Shown here: positions 1 to 11,400 of the stretch, piece by piece | How the letters are laid out: the number at the start of each line of letters is the position of its first letter | Position numbering within the stretch: position 1 is the first letter of the stretch | Source: Plasmodium malariae | Lineage: Eukaryota; Apicomplexa; Aconoidasida; Haemosporida; Plasmodiidae | DNA length: 64,000 nt | NCBI RefSeq assembly: GCF_900090045.1 | Contig: NC_041788.1 | Span: 2,289,501-2,353,500, forward strand | Direction: 5' to 3' | Notes under the pieces: model-generated | Told to the model about the DNA's origin: nothing | Seen by the model: the letters and a program-made list of their open reading frames with translations, nothing else | Databases searched by the model: none | Translations under genes and position numbers: made by a program

Positions 1-103
1 GAACTGAATATGTACATGTACATATATGTAAATATTTATACATTTGTACAGGCTTGCATGTCTTCTCTGTTATTTATTTTTTATTTTTTTATTTTTATAA
101 AAG

Positions 104-216
104 TAAAACAACCCTACATACAAGCAGTATTACATGAACAGCTACTTAATCGTTGTTTATTGCAGATACGCTGTTTATGTATATCTAACGACATTCGCGA
201 TTTAAAAAAGGGTTAA
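104..216 (+). CDS. 3' terminal exon of a gene truncated by the left edge (tentative)
   Basis: A non-repetitive segment with higher GC than its surroundings is open in one + frame and ends in TAA at 214-216. It follows a T-rich tract ending in AAAAG at 99-103, which can serve as a 3' splice site; the first two bases would complete a split codon. The translated tail runs from KQPYIQAVLHEQ to DIRDLKKG. No start codon fits, since everything upstream in the window is TA/TG microsatellite, so it would be the last exon of a + gene lying mostly outside the window and convergent with VAC14. The family is not recognised, and the exon call rests only on composition, open frame and acceptor. Confidence 0.35.
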
Positions 217-704
217 TGTGCTTTTGATTAAGCAGAAATTTGCAGCACAGCACAGAGCGGAAAAGAAACGAACAAAGAGGAAAGTCTGCACCTTTTAAAA
301 AAAAAAAAAAAGGGAATACATATACATAAAGGTCCCCACACATACACCATGCAAATATGTATATGTATGTTTTTATGTATACGTGCAGGTACATGTGTGC
401 ACATTCCTGCTCATGCTTGTAGACATGATTATCTATTAAAAAAGTTAAGAGGAACAATTTAAGAAAGAAAATATAGAAGACTTAAAAAGATGTTGATTAA
501 AATTTTTTATAATTGTTCATTTTTGCCTAAATTATAACCTGTACAGGCAAGATATAATATATGCTCATATTTATTATTTTTTTTTTTTTTGTTTTTAATT
601 GTTTGCTATAAGAGAAATGGGAGAAGAAAGGTAGTTCTTTTATTGACAAATTTATTTTTACATGCGTATTTGTTTACATATGTTTGCATATCTGGATGAC
701 ACAG

Positions 705-736
<32 letters not shown>

Positions 737-828
737 GGCATACACACACATACATGTGTGTAGTATTTTATTAGGAATATATATATATATATATATCACA
801 ATTCCCCCTGCTTTTACAAAACAATCCA
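217..828. other. Convergent 3' intergenic region
   Basis: AT-rich DNA between the putative + terminal exon and the 3' end of VAC14. It holds A runs at about 298-313 and 704-733, a T run at 577-590, and a TA run at 777-797. I see no gene. Confidence 0.6.
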
Positions 829-3800
829 CTAAGCATAATACTTAATTATCCTATTACCCTTTAGGATAATTTTAAAAATATTTACAAAATCATTACATTC
901 GTCATTCGTATCGGAAATTAATTTACTGTTTATAGTACCTTCTTTGTAAAACTTTTTCCTTATGTTTTTTAATAAACAATTATACCTGCTATTCCATTTC
1001 TCTTCTTCATTTAATTTTTCTGCATTTGTTTTCTCATTGATGGCATACTCTTTTGTTTGCTCTTCGGTACCCATCCTAAAGAGCTCTGTCATCTCGTCCG
1101 TTTTTGCATTTTTGTAAAAGGCATTATTCGTCTCGTCTTTTCTTTTACTCCCACTGTGCACGTCCACTTGGGCTTTTGCTTCCACTGTTTCTGCGTGTAC
1201 AATTTCTAGGTCTTCCATTTGATACAACCCGATGTGGTTGTGTAAGTCGAAGAAGTTCGAAACTGCTTGGTTACTTGTTAATATAGAGAGCTGAGATATT
1301 TGTAATCTTTTCTGTAAAATATTGTTCGAAGTATTTAATGGTAGCATTAAAGAGAGTATCATTAATGACTTAATTAAAAATGGGTAATTCTTTGGATAAA
1401 TTAAATGAAGTCTTTGTTTTGAAAATACAGGAGATTCAAAAAGAAAAATAAAATTGTCTAACTGATGAAAGAAATCAGCATCTAAATCTAGTAATGTTAA
1501 ATAGGAACATAAAAAATAAGCTAACTCATATTTTTGTAACCATAACAAAAAAGATATAGCAGATAAGGGATTGTTAAACCATGCTATTAATATTATAGAA
1601 AAGAGTGTATAATATTTTTTCAAAAATAAAGTATTTCTTAAGTACTTAGTTTCGTTGGATGTTAGTAATACCCAGTTGAGTACTTGAATGAATTTATTTA
1701 CAAATAAGAAATTATTTTCATTAATTAGTAAGTAAGATAAATATGCATAAAACTTTTGATTATTTAAACAACGAGATATATGTTGTACTATTATTTTTCC
1801 TTTATGTACTAACAAATGCTCATCATTTTTAAATAAAAGAATTAAATTAGCACTTATATTTTCATAAAAATTAAATTTGTTATCAACCGTTGAACACATT
1901 GCTGATAGTACTGTCAGGGTTAGAAGAACAACCTGGTTATCATCATTTTTCAAGCACTTAAATACACATATTATTATTTCATTATAGTAAATTTTAATTT
2001 CCTCGCTTTTATATATTAATATTTCTATCAGCCACTGTAAGCACATAATTATGGGATATATGTTTCTCCTTTCCAGGCTATCTGAAAACATGTTATCATC
2101 ATCGTGTCCATGGTCGTAGTCATCGTCGTTATGATCATCATTACCATAGTCATCATCATCATATTCAGCACCACCATCACCAATCCTGTCTTGGTCTTCC
2201 CTCTTGATTAGTTTGTTTATATAATAAGCTTCACATTTCCTGTTATCATTCAAAGAAATTTTTTTTTCCTTAAGTTCATTCATAAGTTTTTCGTAATTGT
2301 ACATAAATCTTGAATTGTGCTTCTCTCGCTCTTTGTCATATGCACCCCCAGCTACGGATAATTCTACTGCCGGTTCTGCAACTCCTGATGCTTCCGATAC
2401 TACTTCATTTTTCACCCCATTACGTGCAATTGAACTTCTTTCGTCAAATATGTTGTACGATTCGTAGCTCAACGATTCGCTTGAGTTGTCTTTGTTATTA
2501 TGCTTCTCATGGTTACTATGCTCCTCCTTCTTGTTATGCTTCTCTTTTTTCTTGTTCACTCGCTCCATATCCTTCACAACGTTGTTGATGTGATAAAATT
2601 GTTCATTCTTCTGGTCATCCTTTTCAACCACTTCGTTGTTCTTACCCACCTCAATCTTCTCATCCCCACAGGTGTAACTGCTACCAGCCATATTGTTTGT
2701 ATGCTCTATCCCCGTAACATTAATGTGTTTGTTTTTAGTACTTCCACTATTCCACTTTTCGTTGCAACTATTCGTGTGGGCGTTCCTATCATGCTCCATA
2801 CGATTACTCTTGTTTCGAAATTTTTTTTTTCCATTCACGTCATCCTGGTCGTTTCCGCCATTTTCGCCATTTTCGCCATTTCCCCCATTTGCACTATGCT
2901 TACCATCCACAAAAATTTTTTTACCTTTCCCATAATTTGCAAGCGATTCGGCTATGCAATTTTCAACTGGATCCTCATCATCGCTGGTAGCATGCAAAGT
3001 GCTTTTCCCCTTAACATGATTTTTCATGTATTTTTCATCAGATCTGTGCTGTGAACATACACTTTCCTTGGTTATATTTTTCTGTTTCTCGTGCCTCCCT
3101 ATGTTATGGATACCATTATTTTGCATTAAATTACTTTTATTTAACTCCCAATTTTCATTCAAAATTTTTTTTAAATTATTCTTTTGAGAATAAGAATTGT
3201 TTTTTTTCCTGCGCCCCCTATGTGTGTTACTATTTCCTTTGTTGTAACTGCCGTTAATGTCATTACTGCTATTGTTGTAATTGCCACTATTTTGACTGCA
3301 TAAATTATAATTGCCGCTATTATAATTGCCGCTATTATAATTGCCGCTATTATAACTGCCGCTCTTTTTATTGCCGCTAATCTTGATACCGCTATGACTG
3401 GCTAATTTTTTCTGGCTGGTGTTCAACACCAGTTCCTGTTTCTCTATTTTCGTATCAATAATGTTACACACTAACACCGTTATTAAGGGAATGGCATCCA
3501 GGATGGCAAATTTAAGATAATTTATTAACAGTTCATTACATTTTCTCGCTGTGTAGTGAATATCAAAACTTACGTCTGACGTGCAAGAAATAATTTTTTT
3601 CAAAAGTTCTGTAATAAAATAATTATTCTTCCTGGTGGACTTAAATATATTATAAAAATGAATATTTAAAATATTGATAAAATGATATACACATAATAAA
3701 CATTTATGTTTAATAATAGCATTTTTATGACCTGAAAAATCCAAAAAAATATGTGCAATATGTCTAAAAAATAACCTGCATTGTTCATAATTTAATGTTA

Positions 3801-5433
3801 CAATTTTGTCAATATATAAATCCAAACATTGGTTAGCTTGCTTTTGTATATCTTTATTTTCATCAGATAACATTAAAAAAAGATCTTTAACAAAGAAATG
3901 GAAATATTCAAATATATTAATTGTTGGAATGTTTTGTAAAAAAAATAACCATGAAATAATTAGTTGACGAACATTTGCATTTTCGATGCATATTTTATCT
4001 TTTAATATATATATTATTTTATATATATTAAAAATATTATTATATGAACAAGTCATATCCTTTAACAAATTATCTAAAAATGCACCTCCATTTTTAACAT
4101 TTGGACAAGAATCAGAAAATATTCTGTACAAGCAATCAAAAATATCTTCAATGTTGTAAAATATTACACCTTTTGATATTTTACATAAATTATATAAACT
4201 TTCACACACATAATATCGCACTTTTGAGTCTTGATCATTAATACACGAAATAATAATTTTTAAAATTTCGGAAAAATAATATTTTATTTTATCATTTAAA
4301 CTTATCGATATAAATGCTAATGAAATCAACCCACCACACCGTTCAGACGTGCTTACACTCTTAATGAACTTTTCGTCTAAAAAATTTATTATTTCTATAA
4401 TTTTCTTATTTTGGTATTTCTTGTTAAATATATCCGTATGTATTGCGTTTTCATGCAAAATGTTGTTTAACGTTTTTCTTCTGACCCCGTAACTGCCCTG
4501 ATTGTTATGTTCTTCATTGCTGCTATTATTGTTGAGTTCTCCATTGTTACCTATGACATTGCTTCCCATATCCTTAATTCCTATATTATTGATACCGCTA
4601 CTGTTACTACCACTCAGGCTGAGGCTCTTTTTTTTTTCATTTATTATATCTACATTTGGTATCCTTCTTACATATTTACTGTCACTCGCTTTAGTAAATT
4701 CCGCGTCAATATCACAATTTTCTTTACACTTATCTAATAATAGTTTTTTAATCAATTCGGATCCTAAAATAATATGATTTTCTTCATTCATTTCTTTACG
4801 TGCAATTACGTTTTCAATTTCTGTAATTTTTTTTTTATTGTCTTCATCAGACTCATCTGAAACGTTCAACTGTTCCGATTTTTCATACACAATCATATCG
4901 TTCTTTTGAGTAATATCGTTATCCCTTCCTTGTCTTACTGATACTCCAGTTGTAGCACCTGCTGCTGTACCTTCTTCTTGTGGACTTTTTCTGTTCGTTT
5001 TATTATTCCCCTGGAGCCCTTTTCCCTCTTCTTCTTCCTCAGCTCCATCATTTTTTCCAACTTCACTGTTAACAGAAATCGTATCTCTTCCTTTAAAATT
5101 TTCGTTATAGTTTTGAAAGTAATATTCATTCTTAATGTCAACATCATGCTTTGAATTTATTTTCGAAATTATGTTAATGTCTTTTTCCGAGAAATTTTTG
5201 GATTCATGTAAGGCACCATCTTCGTTATTCGGATGCTGTAATAAATTATCTACATATTCTTGTTCATCATTTTCTTCATTTATTAATAATATTTTTATCA
5301 ATTCAGCTAATTCTTGTGCCCCTTTTTTTCTTTTTTCGTACGTTTTATCTCCTAACAATCTCTGTATATTAATGTTTATAATATTTTCCTTGTCTTCATT
5401 TTTTTCTAATCCTTTAATTAGATTCAAAAACAT
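829..5433 (-). CDS. VAC14: VAC14 homologue, scaffold of the PIKfyve/Fab1 complex
   Basis: Single-exon gene of 1534 residues. In other eukaryotes VAC14 scaffolds the Fab1/PIKfyve lipid kinase and Fig4 phosphatase that set PI(3,5)P2 on endolysosomal membranes. The N-terminal block with LLGDKTYEKRKKGAQELAEL (about residues 27-46) matches the VAC14 opening. After an Asn/Glu-rich insert, a HEAT-like block (about 326-680) carries ERCGGLISLAFISISL, DSKVRYYVCESLYNLCKISKG and PNVKNGGAFLDNLLKD, the most conserved VAC14 segments. The Fig4-binding C-terminal region starts near residue 1124 (IYPIIMCLQWLIEILIY) and runs to about 1410. Between them lie about 450 residues of low-complexity linker, including tandem NYNSG pentapeptides near residue 700. 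The protein is roughly twice the human length (782 aa), as expected for Plasmodium inserts. The 5' end faces UBA1 across a 3 kb divergent promoter region. Confidence 0.92.
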   Translation of the reverse strand: MFLNLIKGLEKNEDKENIININIQRLLGDKTYEKRKKGAQELAELIKILLINEENDEQEYVDNLLQHPNNEDGALHESKNFSEKDINIISKINSKHDVDIKNEYYFQNYNENFKGRDTISVNSEVGKNDGAEEEEEGKGLQGNNKTNRKSPQEEGTAAGATTGVSVRQGRDNDITQKNDMIVYEKSEQLNVSDESDEDNKKKITEIENVIARKEMNEENHIILGSELIKKLLLDKCKENCDIDAEFTKASDSKYVRRIPNVDIINEKKKSLSLSGSNSSGINNIGIKDMGSNVIGNNGELNNNSSNEEHNNQGSYGVRRKTLNNILHENAIHTDIFNKKYQNKKIIEIINFLDEKFIKSVSTSERCGGLISLAFISISLNDKIKYYFSEILKIIISCINDQDSKVRYYVCESLYNLCKISKGVIFYNIEDIFDCLYRIFSDSCPNVKNGGAFLDNLLKDMTCSYNNIFNIYKIIYILKDKICIENANVRQLIISWLFFLQNIPTINIFEYFHFFVKDLFLMLSDENKDIQKQANQCLDLYIDKIVTLNYEQCRLFFRHIAHIFLDFSGHKNAIIKHKCLLCVYHFINILNIHFYNIFKSTRKNNYFITELLKKIISCTSDVSFDIHYTARKCNELLINYLKFAILDAIPLITVLVCNIIDTKIEKQELVLNTSQKKLASHSGIKISGNKKSGSYNSGNYNSGNYNSGNYNLCSQNSGNYNNSSNDINGSYNKGNSNTHRGRRKKNNSYSQKNNLKKILNENWELNKSNLMQNNGIHNIGRHEKQKNITKESVCSQHRSDEKYMKNHVKGKSTLHATSDDEDPVENCIAESLANYGKGKKIFVDGKHSANGGNGENGENGGNDQDDVNGKKKFRNKSNRMEHDRNAHTNSCNEKWNSGSTKNKHINVTGIEHTNNMAGSSYTCGDEKIEVGKNNEVVEKDDQKNEQFYHINNVVKDMERVNKKKEKHNKKEEHSNHEKHNNKDNSSESLSYESYNIFDERSSIARNGVKNEVVSEASGVAEPAVELSVAGGAYDKEREKHNSRFMYNYEKLMNELKEKKISLNDNRKCEAYYINKLIKREDQDRIGDGGAEYDDDDYGNDDHNDDDYDHGHDDDNMFSDSLERRNIYPIIMCLQWLIEILIYKSEEIKIYYNEIIICVFKCLKNDDNQVVLLTLTVLSAMCSTVDNKFNFYENISANLILLFKNDEHLLVHKGKIIVQHISRCLNNQKFYAYLSYLLINENNFLFVNKFIQVLNWVLLTSNETKYLRNTLFLKKYYTLFSIILIAWFNNPLSAISFLLWLQKYELAYFLCSYLTLLDLDADFFHQLDNFIFLFESPVFSKQRLHLIYPKNYPFLIKSLMILSLMLPLNTSNNILQKRLQISQLSILTSNQAVSNFFDLHNHIGLYQMEDLEIVHAETVEAKAQVDVHSGSKRKDETNNAFYKNAKTDEMTELFRMGTEEQTKEYAINEKTNAEKLNEEEKWNSRYNCLLKNIRKKFYKEGTINSKLISDTNDECNDFVNIFKIILKGNRIIKYYA

Positions 5434-6041
5434 GGTTTTGCTCTGTTCATAGCTTGTGGGACTTGTTCCCGTTGAACGATACGAAAAAATAATATTTATT
5501 TATTTTTTTTTTTTTAAACAAATTCTAACAAAAAGGAAAGCAAAATTATCATAAAAAAAGGGAAGTAAACGAGTAGAAAAATTATAAAATGTACAAAGAA
5601 ACAGTATCACTGATATATCTTAAGCCGCAAAAAAAATAGGGCGTATTTTTAACCCCTTATTCGAAAGCTTCACAATAAAGTTCATACATATAAATAAATG
5701 TATGCGCATATATATATGTATGTGTATATCTATACATGTATGTGTATATCTATACATGTATGCGTATATATATACATGTATGCATGTATCTATAAAATGG
5801 GTCGTACAAATAGTATTACATTAGCAGGGTAAACTAAATGGCTGACGTAAAAGCCATTCGACAAAAATGATTACACCAGTTCAAAGGTTGTTAAGCGGAA
5901 AAAATGAAGGCAAAAAAGCAGGAAAAATATTAGGAGTAAATGTAATGAGAAGATGTCACACCTATATGCAGTCTATTCCGTTATGTTTATAAATATCAAG
6001 CTAACAAACTTTTTATACATTAATTATATGTAGCTTACATA

Positions 6042-6073
<32 letters not shown>

Positions 6074-6268
6074 AAATAGTCCATGCCATCTCACTCTAAT
6101 AATGTTCAGTGTTAACCATATGGTGAAAGAGAACACACTAAAATGAGATACAATTAATATAGTTAAAATAAATCTGTTCGCTTAATTCTTTTCTTATTGC
6201 ACAAGAGGGGGAGTAGTGCATATAAACACTCATATAAATATATATATATGTTTATACGTGTACATTAG

Positions 6269-6570
6269 TATGTATGTATGTATGTATGTATGTATGTATG
6301 TATGTATGTATGTATGTATGTATGTATGTATGTATGTATGTATGTATGTATGTATGTATGTATGTATGTATGTATGTATGTATGTATGTATGTATGTATG
6401 TATGTATGTATGTATGTATGTATGTATGTATGTATGTATGTATGTATGTATGTATGTATGTATGTATGTATGTATGTATGTATGTATGTATGTATGTATG
6501 TATGTATGTATGTATGTATGTATGTATGTATGTATGTATGTATGTATGTATGTATGTATGTATGTATGTA
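6269..6570. repeat. (TATG)n microsatellite, about 75 perfect copies
   Basis: An uninterrupted 4-nt repeat of about 300 bp. It is open in several frames on both strands (MYVC on +, HTYI on -), so it creates apparent ORFs of 130-147 codons that are not genes. Confidence 0.97.
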
Positions 6571-7461
6571 TATATATATATATATTTATATATATATCCC
6601 CATCTTGCTGTTTTTGCAATTTTTAAGAAGTATCCTTTTCAGTTACAAAAAGGAGTTCAACATAAAAACTTGCTTTAAGTGGTTAATACGAAAAAAAAAA
6701 AAAAAAATTAAACAAAATTAGAAAAAAAAGTGAGAAAGAAAAACAAACAAAACATAAAATATAGTAAAAAAGTAAAAACAAATTATAACGACCATATGTT
6801 ATGCTTCTCATCTAGATTAATAAAAGCAATAATTGAAAGTAGCGACGAAGCCAGAAGAGCCCAATATGCGAATAAGTATAACTTGATATATAAAATAAAT
6901 ACATGCATACATAATTGCAAATATGCATACGTACGTACAAATGTACAATATATGCCGTATGTATAATCTGATATACTAATGTAGCATTCGTTAGCCAACG
7001 TATAATCATAACGTACAAATATTTTTAGCACTCGAACTGTTAAAGGGCTAGGAGAGCATCTAGTACATGTGAAAAAAAAAAAAAAAAAAAAAATATATAA
7101 CATAGCAAAACAAAATATAACAAAACAGAATTAAGTATAACACAGAAACCTTTTAAATCACTCTTAGTAAGTTAAAATGTTTATATAATTGAGAATACAA
7201 TAGTGCGTGAAAAATTTGTTTTGCAAATTTGTAGTTCGAAAAGTGAAGAGTGCTGTACAAGAAGAGAACGTTGACATGTATATGAGTAACTCACGTTTGA
7301 AATTTTTTTTGGCCCATATGCATGCTTATACATGTGCATGTATTACCTATATACATACACTGAAGCGTACAAGCTCCTAAACTCGTAATTACACTTTTAA
7401 AGTCCTTCGGGACACATGCTAACGATTTCAAGCTTTTACTTAATTTTACTTTATTGTATTT

Positions 7462-7680
7462 TCTTTTCTCTTATTTATTTATTTTTTTTTTTTTTATTTT
7501 TTTTTTATTTTTTTTTTATTTATTTTTTTTATTTATTTTTTTTATTTTTTTTTTTATTTATTTTTTTTTATTTTTTTTATTTTTTTTTTTTATTTTTTTT
7601 TTTTTTTTTTTTTATTTATTTTTTATTTTGTTTATTTTGTTTATTTTTTTATTTATTTATTTATTTTTCTTTCTTCTTTT
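7462..7680. repeat. T-rich low-complexity tract
   Basis: About 220 bp of almost only T with scattered A, in the promoter region of UBA1. The Phe-rich ORFs it yields on the + strand are spurious. Confidence 0.9.
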
Positions 7681-7959
7681 TTAATACTCTTGTGAAATAT
7701 TATAATTAATGAAAAGCAAAAAAGGACCCTTTTTAGTGTTAGCATAAAAAAGCTTTTACTATTGTGCTAATTAGCAAAACAAAACAGAAGCAAAATTGAA
7801 AAGCCTTTTTTTTTATTTTTGTATTCCTTTTTTAATTTTTTAATCCATTTACTACATTTCATAGGGGCTGCAGAACATACAAAAACAAAAATTAATAGTT
7901 TCATGTTATCATTGTAAAATTGAGCCAACCATAGCACCTGTGCTAGATTATAAGTAGAG

Positions 7960-8092
7960 CATGTATGCATATATATGTATGTGCATATATATGTATGTGC
8001 ATATATATGTATGTGCATATATATGTATGTGCATATATATGTATGTGCGTATGTATGTATGTGCGTATGTATGTATGTGCGTACGTATGTAT
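7960..8092. repeat. 16-nt tandem repeat of the type GCATATATATGTATGT
   Basis: About eight copies, drifting to GCGTATGTATGTATGT at the right end. Upstream of the UBA1 start. Confidence 0.9.
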
Positions 8093-8450
8093 GTGTTGTG
8101 TTTCATGTGACGTAATAAGTAAGGCTAATTTTTTAAGTGGAAACCCCCCCCCCCCGCAAAATTTTGCTGAATTTTAGTTTTTCTTTTTTTTTAAAAATTA
8201 AACACGTATTGGGGAAGCTAGTATTCAATATACAATTCTTCTACTTGGTCCATTTCTTTTACCTATTTCTCTTCGTCCGCTTCTTCCGCTTCTTCCGCTT
8301 CTTGTGCTTCTTCCATTTTTGTTTACTGCACTACTTCGCCTTTTTATTGCCACATCAATTTTAGCTGTAGCATACATATATATATATATGTATATATTTG
8401 TATATATATAAATATATGTTTACACATATACCAACCCACGATAACATATT

Positions 8451-11400
8451 ATGCAAAACAGAAATCCTCCTTTGGTAAGACAAAAGATCCTACTCATATG
8501 TGTACATGTGTATAAATGCGTGTACATGTGTGTACATGTGTATAAATGTGTGTATATGGGTGTTCGTGTGTAGAAGGGATTGAGAAACATATTTCTGGAT
8601 TTTGTGAAATTGAAACGAATCTGAACGGCACTGAGTGCACCCTGTGTAGAGTGCTTTGAGATGCATGAATACAACACATTTTCAGTCTGAACAGTGCTTG
8701 TCGATTATGCTAACGTGCGCATTTCCCCCCATTTTACTCCCATTAGCAGTTCTTGACAACGTATTTATGTAGCTCTTTTTTTTTTTTTTTTTCCTGTATT
8801 TATTCTTCCCCCCTTTGCAGAAGAAGCAACGAACTTTCGAAGCTGTTAACCTAAACGAGATGGACAGTAAAAGAGAAAATTGTGAAAACCAAAATATGGT
8901 GGATGATATGGAAAATAATAAGATAGATGCAGATTTATACTCAAGGCAATTAGGAACCTACGGATTTGAATTAATGAACAAGTTAATAAAACTAAATATT
9001 TTAATAATAAACGTGAAGAGTGTAGGTTTAGAATGTGCAAAAAACTTGATATTATCTGGACCTAAGAGTGTATGTATTTATGATAATGATATATGTCATA
9101 TAAGTGATGTGGGTGTGAATTTTTATATTGATGAAAAAGATGTAGAGAAAAAAATCTGTCGAAGTGATGCAGTGTTGAAACATTTACAAGAACTAAATAA
9201 TTATGTACATACATATAATTACAAAGGACCGATAGAAAAAGATATAATAAAAAATTTCGATATTGTTGTTTGTTGTGATATAAATAATGAAAATATTCTA
9301 AAGTATAACAATATGATTAGAAGTATAGAAAATAAAAAGAAAATAGCTTTTTTATGTTGTAATATTTATGGCTTATGTGGATATATTTTTGTTGATTTTA
9401 ATAAAAATTTCATATGTTATGACAGAAATGGGGAAAATGAAAAAAGCTGTAATATAAGCAAAATAAGTAATGAAATTGAAGCTAAAATTTCTTTTGATTT
9501 TGAAAAAAGTAATCCTTTTGAAAATGGCGATTATGTAAAATTTACAAACGTAGAAGGAATGACTGAAATAAATAATAAAATTTATAAAGTGAAAAACGTT
9601 AAAAAGTATACCTTTACCATTGGTGATACAACAAAATTTAGCACATACATTAAAGGCGGGGTGTGCACACAGGTTAAAAGTCAGGTGAAGTTAAATTTTC
9701 AGCCGTATGAGTATATAAGTAAAAACCCGATATTTTTGGACACCTGTAAAAAGGGGAATACCAACTGTTTAAAAGAAATGAACGATGAGCAGCACGTGAT
9801 GAATAGTGGTTCTAGCACGAATGGTACTAATCATGAGGGGTATGATGCGTCCGCGATATATGAGGAGATGGGGTTACCGACTAGCTTCATTATATCCGAT
9901 TATGCAAAACACGATATGAGTAACCATCTGCATTATGCCATTCAAGCGTTGAAGTGGTATGAATCTAATAATAACAATATGCTTCCAGAAAATTACGAGG
10001 AAGAAGCTTTTGAAAAAATCTACAAACAAGCAGTCAAACTAAATGAACAAGATAAAGAAGCGAAAAAAATATTTTGTGTTGATAAAATAAGAAAAGATAT
10101 TGTTTTTAAAGTAGCCAGGTACTCGAAATCTCATCTGGCTCCTATTGCTTCCTTTTTTGGGGGACTGCTAGCACAAGAAGTAATAAAATTTACTGGTAAA
10201 TATATGCCAATATATCAGATTCTGTATTTGGATTTTTTCGAATGCATTTCCCATCCAATGGAAGGGGAAACGATGGAAGCAGAAACTTTGGGTGTAGGCA
10301 CCGCATCTGCAGGGGAAGAACCGAAACCGGACGTAAACGAAATAAGAAGAGAAAACTGCAAGAACGATAACGTAATAAGCGTGTTTGGGAAATCATTCCA
10401 AAATAAACTAAACGAACTGCATGTGTTTTTAGTAGGCTCAGGGGCGCTAGGATGTGAGTATGCAAAGTTGTTTTCACTACTTGACATGTGTTCTCGTACA
10501 AAAGATGGAAAGCTAACAATTACGGATAACGACAACATTGAAGTGTCCAATTTGAATAGACAATTTTTATTTAGAAGAGAAAATGTGGGTAAATCTAAAT
10601 CGTTAGTTGCATCAGAAATTATAAAGAATAAGAATAAAAACATGAATGTACATCCACTTGAAACCAAAGTAGCACCAGAAAATGAACATATATTTAATGA
10701 GAAATTTTGGACTAAACAAAATATAATAGTGAATGCACTAGATAACATTCAAGCAAGACAGTATGTGGATAACAAATGTGTATGGTATTCTAAACCTTTG
10801 TTTGAATCTGGTACACTGGGTACAAAAGGAAATGTTCAGGTTATAATTCCCTTCCTTACTCAATCATATAATGATAGTTATGATCCACCAGAGGATTCGA
10901 TTCCCTTATGTACATTGAAACATTTCCCATATGACATTGTTCATACAATTGAATATGCAAGAGATATATTCCAGGGGTTATTCTACAATGTACCTCTAAG
11001 TATACAACAATTTTTGAATGATAAAAAGAAATATATTAAAAAGATACAAGAGGAGGGGAATAATGCTTCACTACTAGAAACATTACAAAGTATGATCAGT
11101 ACAATGAAGGATATTTCACGACAGTGTAATTTTGACTTGTGCATTAAAAAGACTGTCGACCTTTTTCATATAAATTTTATTAATCAGATAAGTCAACTAT
11201 TACATTCTTTTCCACTTGACTATAAATTATCAAGTGGGGAATACTTCTGGGTTGGACAGAAGAAACCCCCACAATGTATACCTTTCGATGTAAATAACGA
11301 TTTGGTTAAAGAGTTTTTGCTTAGCACATCAAACTTGTATGCACAAGTGTATAATATATCTCCTTGTTATGATATAAATTATATCAGTCACGTGGCAAGC

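Larger units (their letters stand above)
5434..8450. other. Divergent intergenic region between VAC14 and UBA1
   Basis: About 3 kb that must hold both promoters. It contains a TATG array (6269-6570), an almost pure T/A tract (about 7462-7680), a 16-nt tandem repeat (7960-8092), a C10 run at about 8145-8155 and TA runs. A 7-bp hairpin (AATGGCT/AGCCATT) lies near 5838 and a UUCG-capped hairpin near 7401. I find no supported coding sequence. Confidence 0.6.

Noticed and set aside
6216..6721. Four overlapping ORFs of 130-147 codons on both strands
   Set aside because: They are the TATG array read in different frames; no non-repetitive coding content.
6730..6966. 78-codon + ORF
   Set aside because: Starts at GTG; the later ATG part shows no splice context and contains microsatellite-like TACGTACG sequence.
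7416..7709. Phe/Tyr-rich ORF on +
   Set aside because: Produced by a T/A homopolymer tract.
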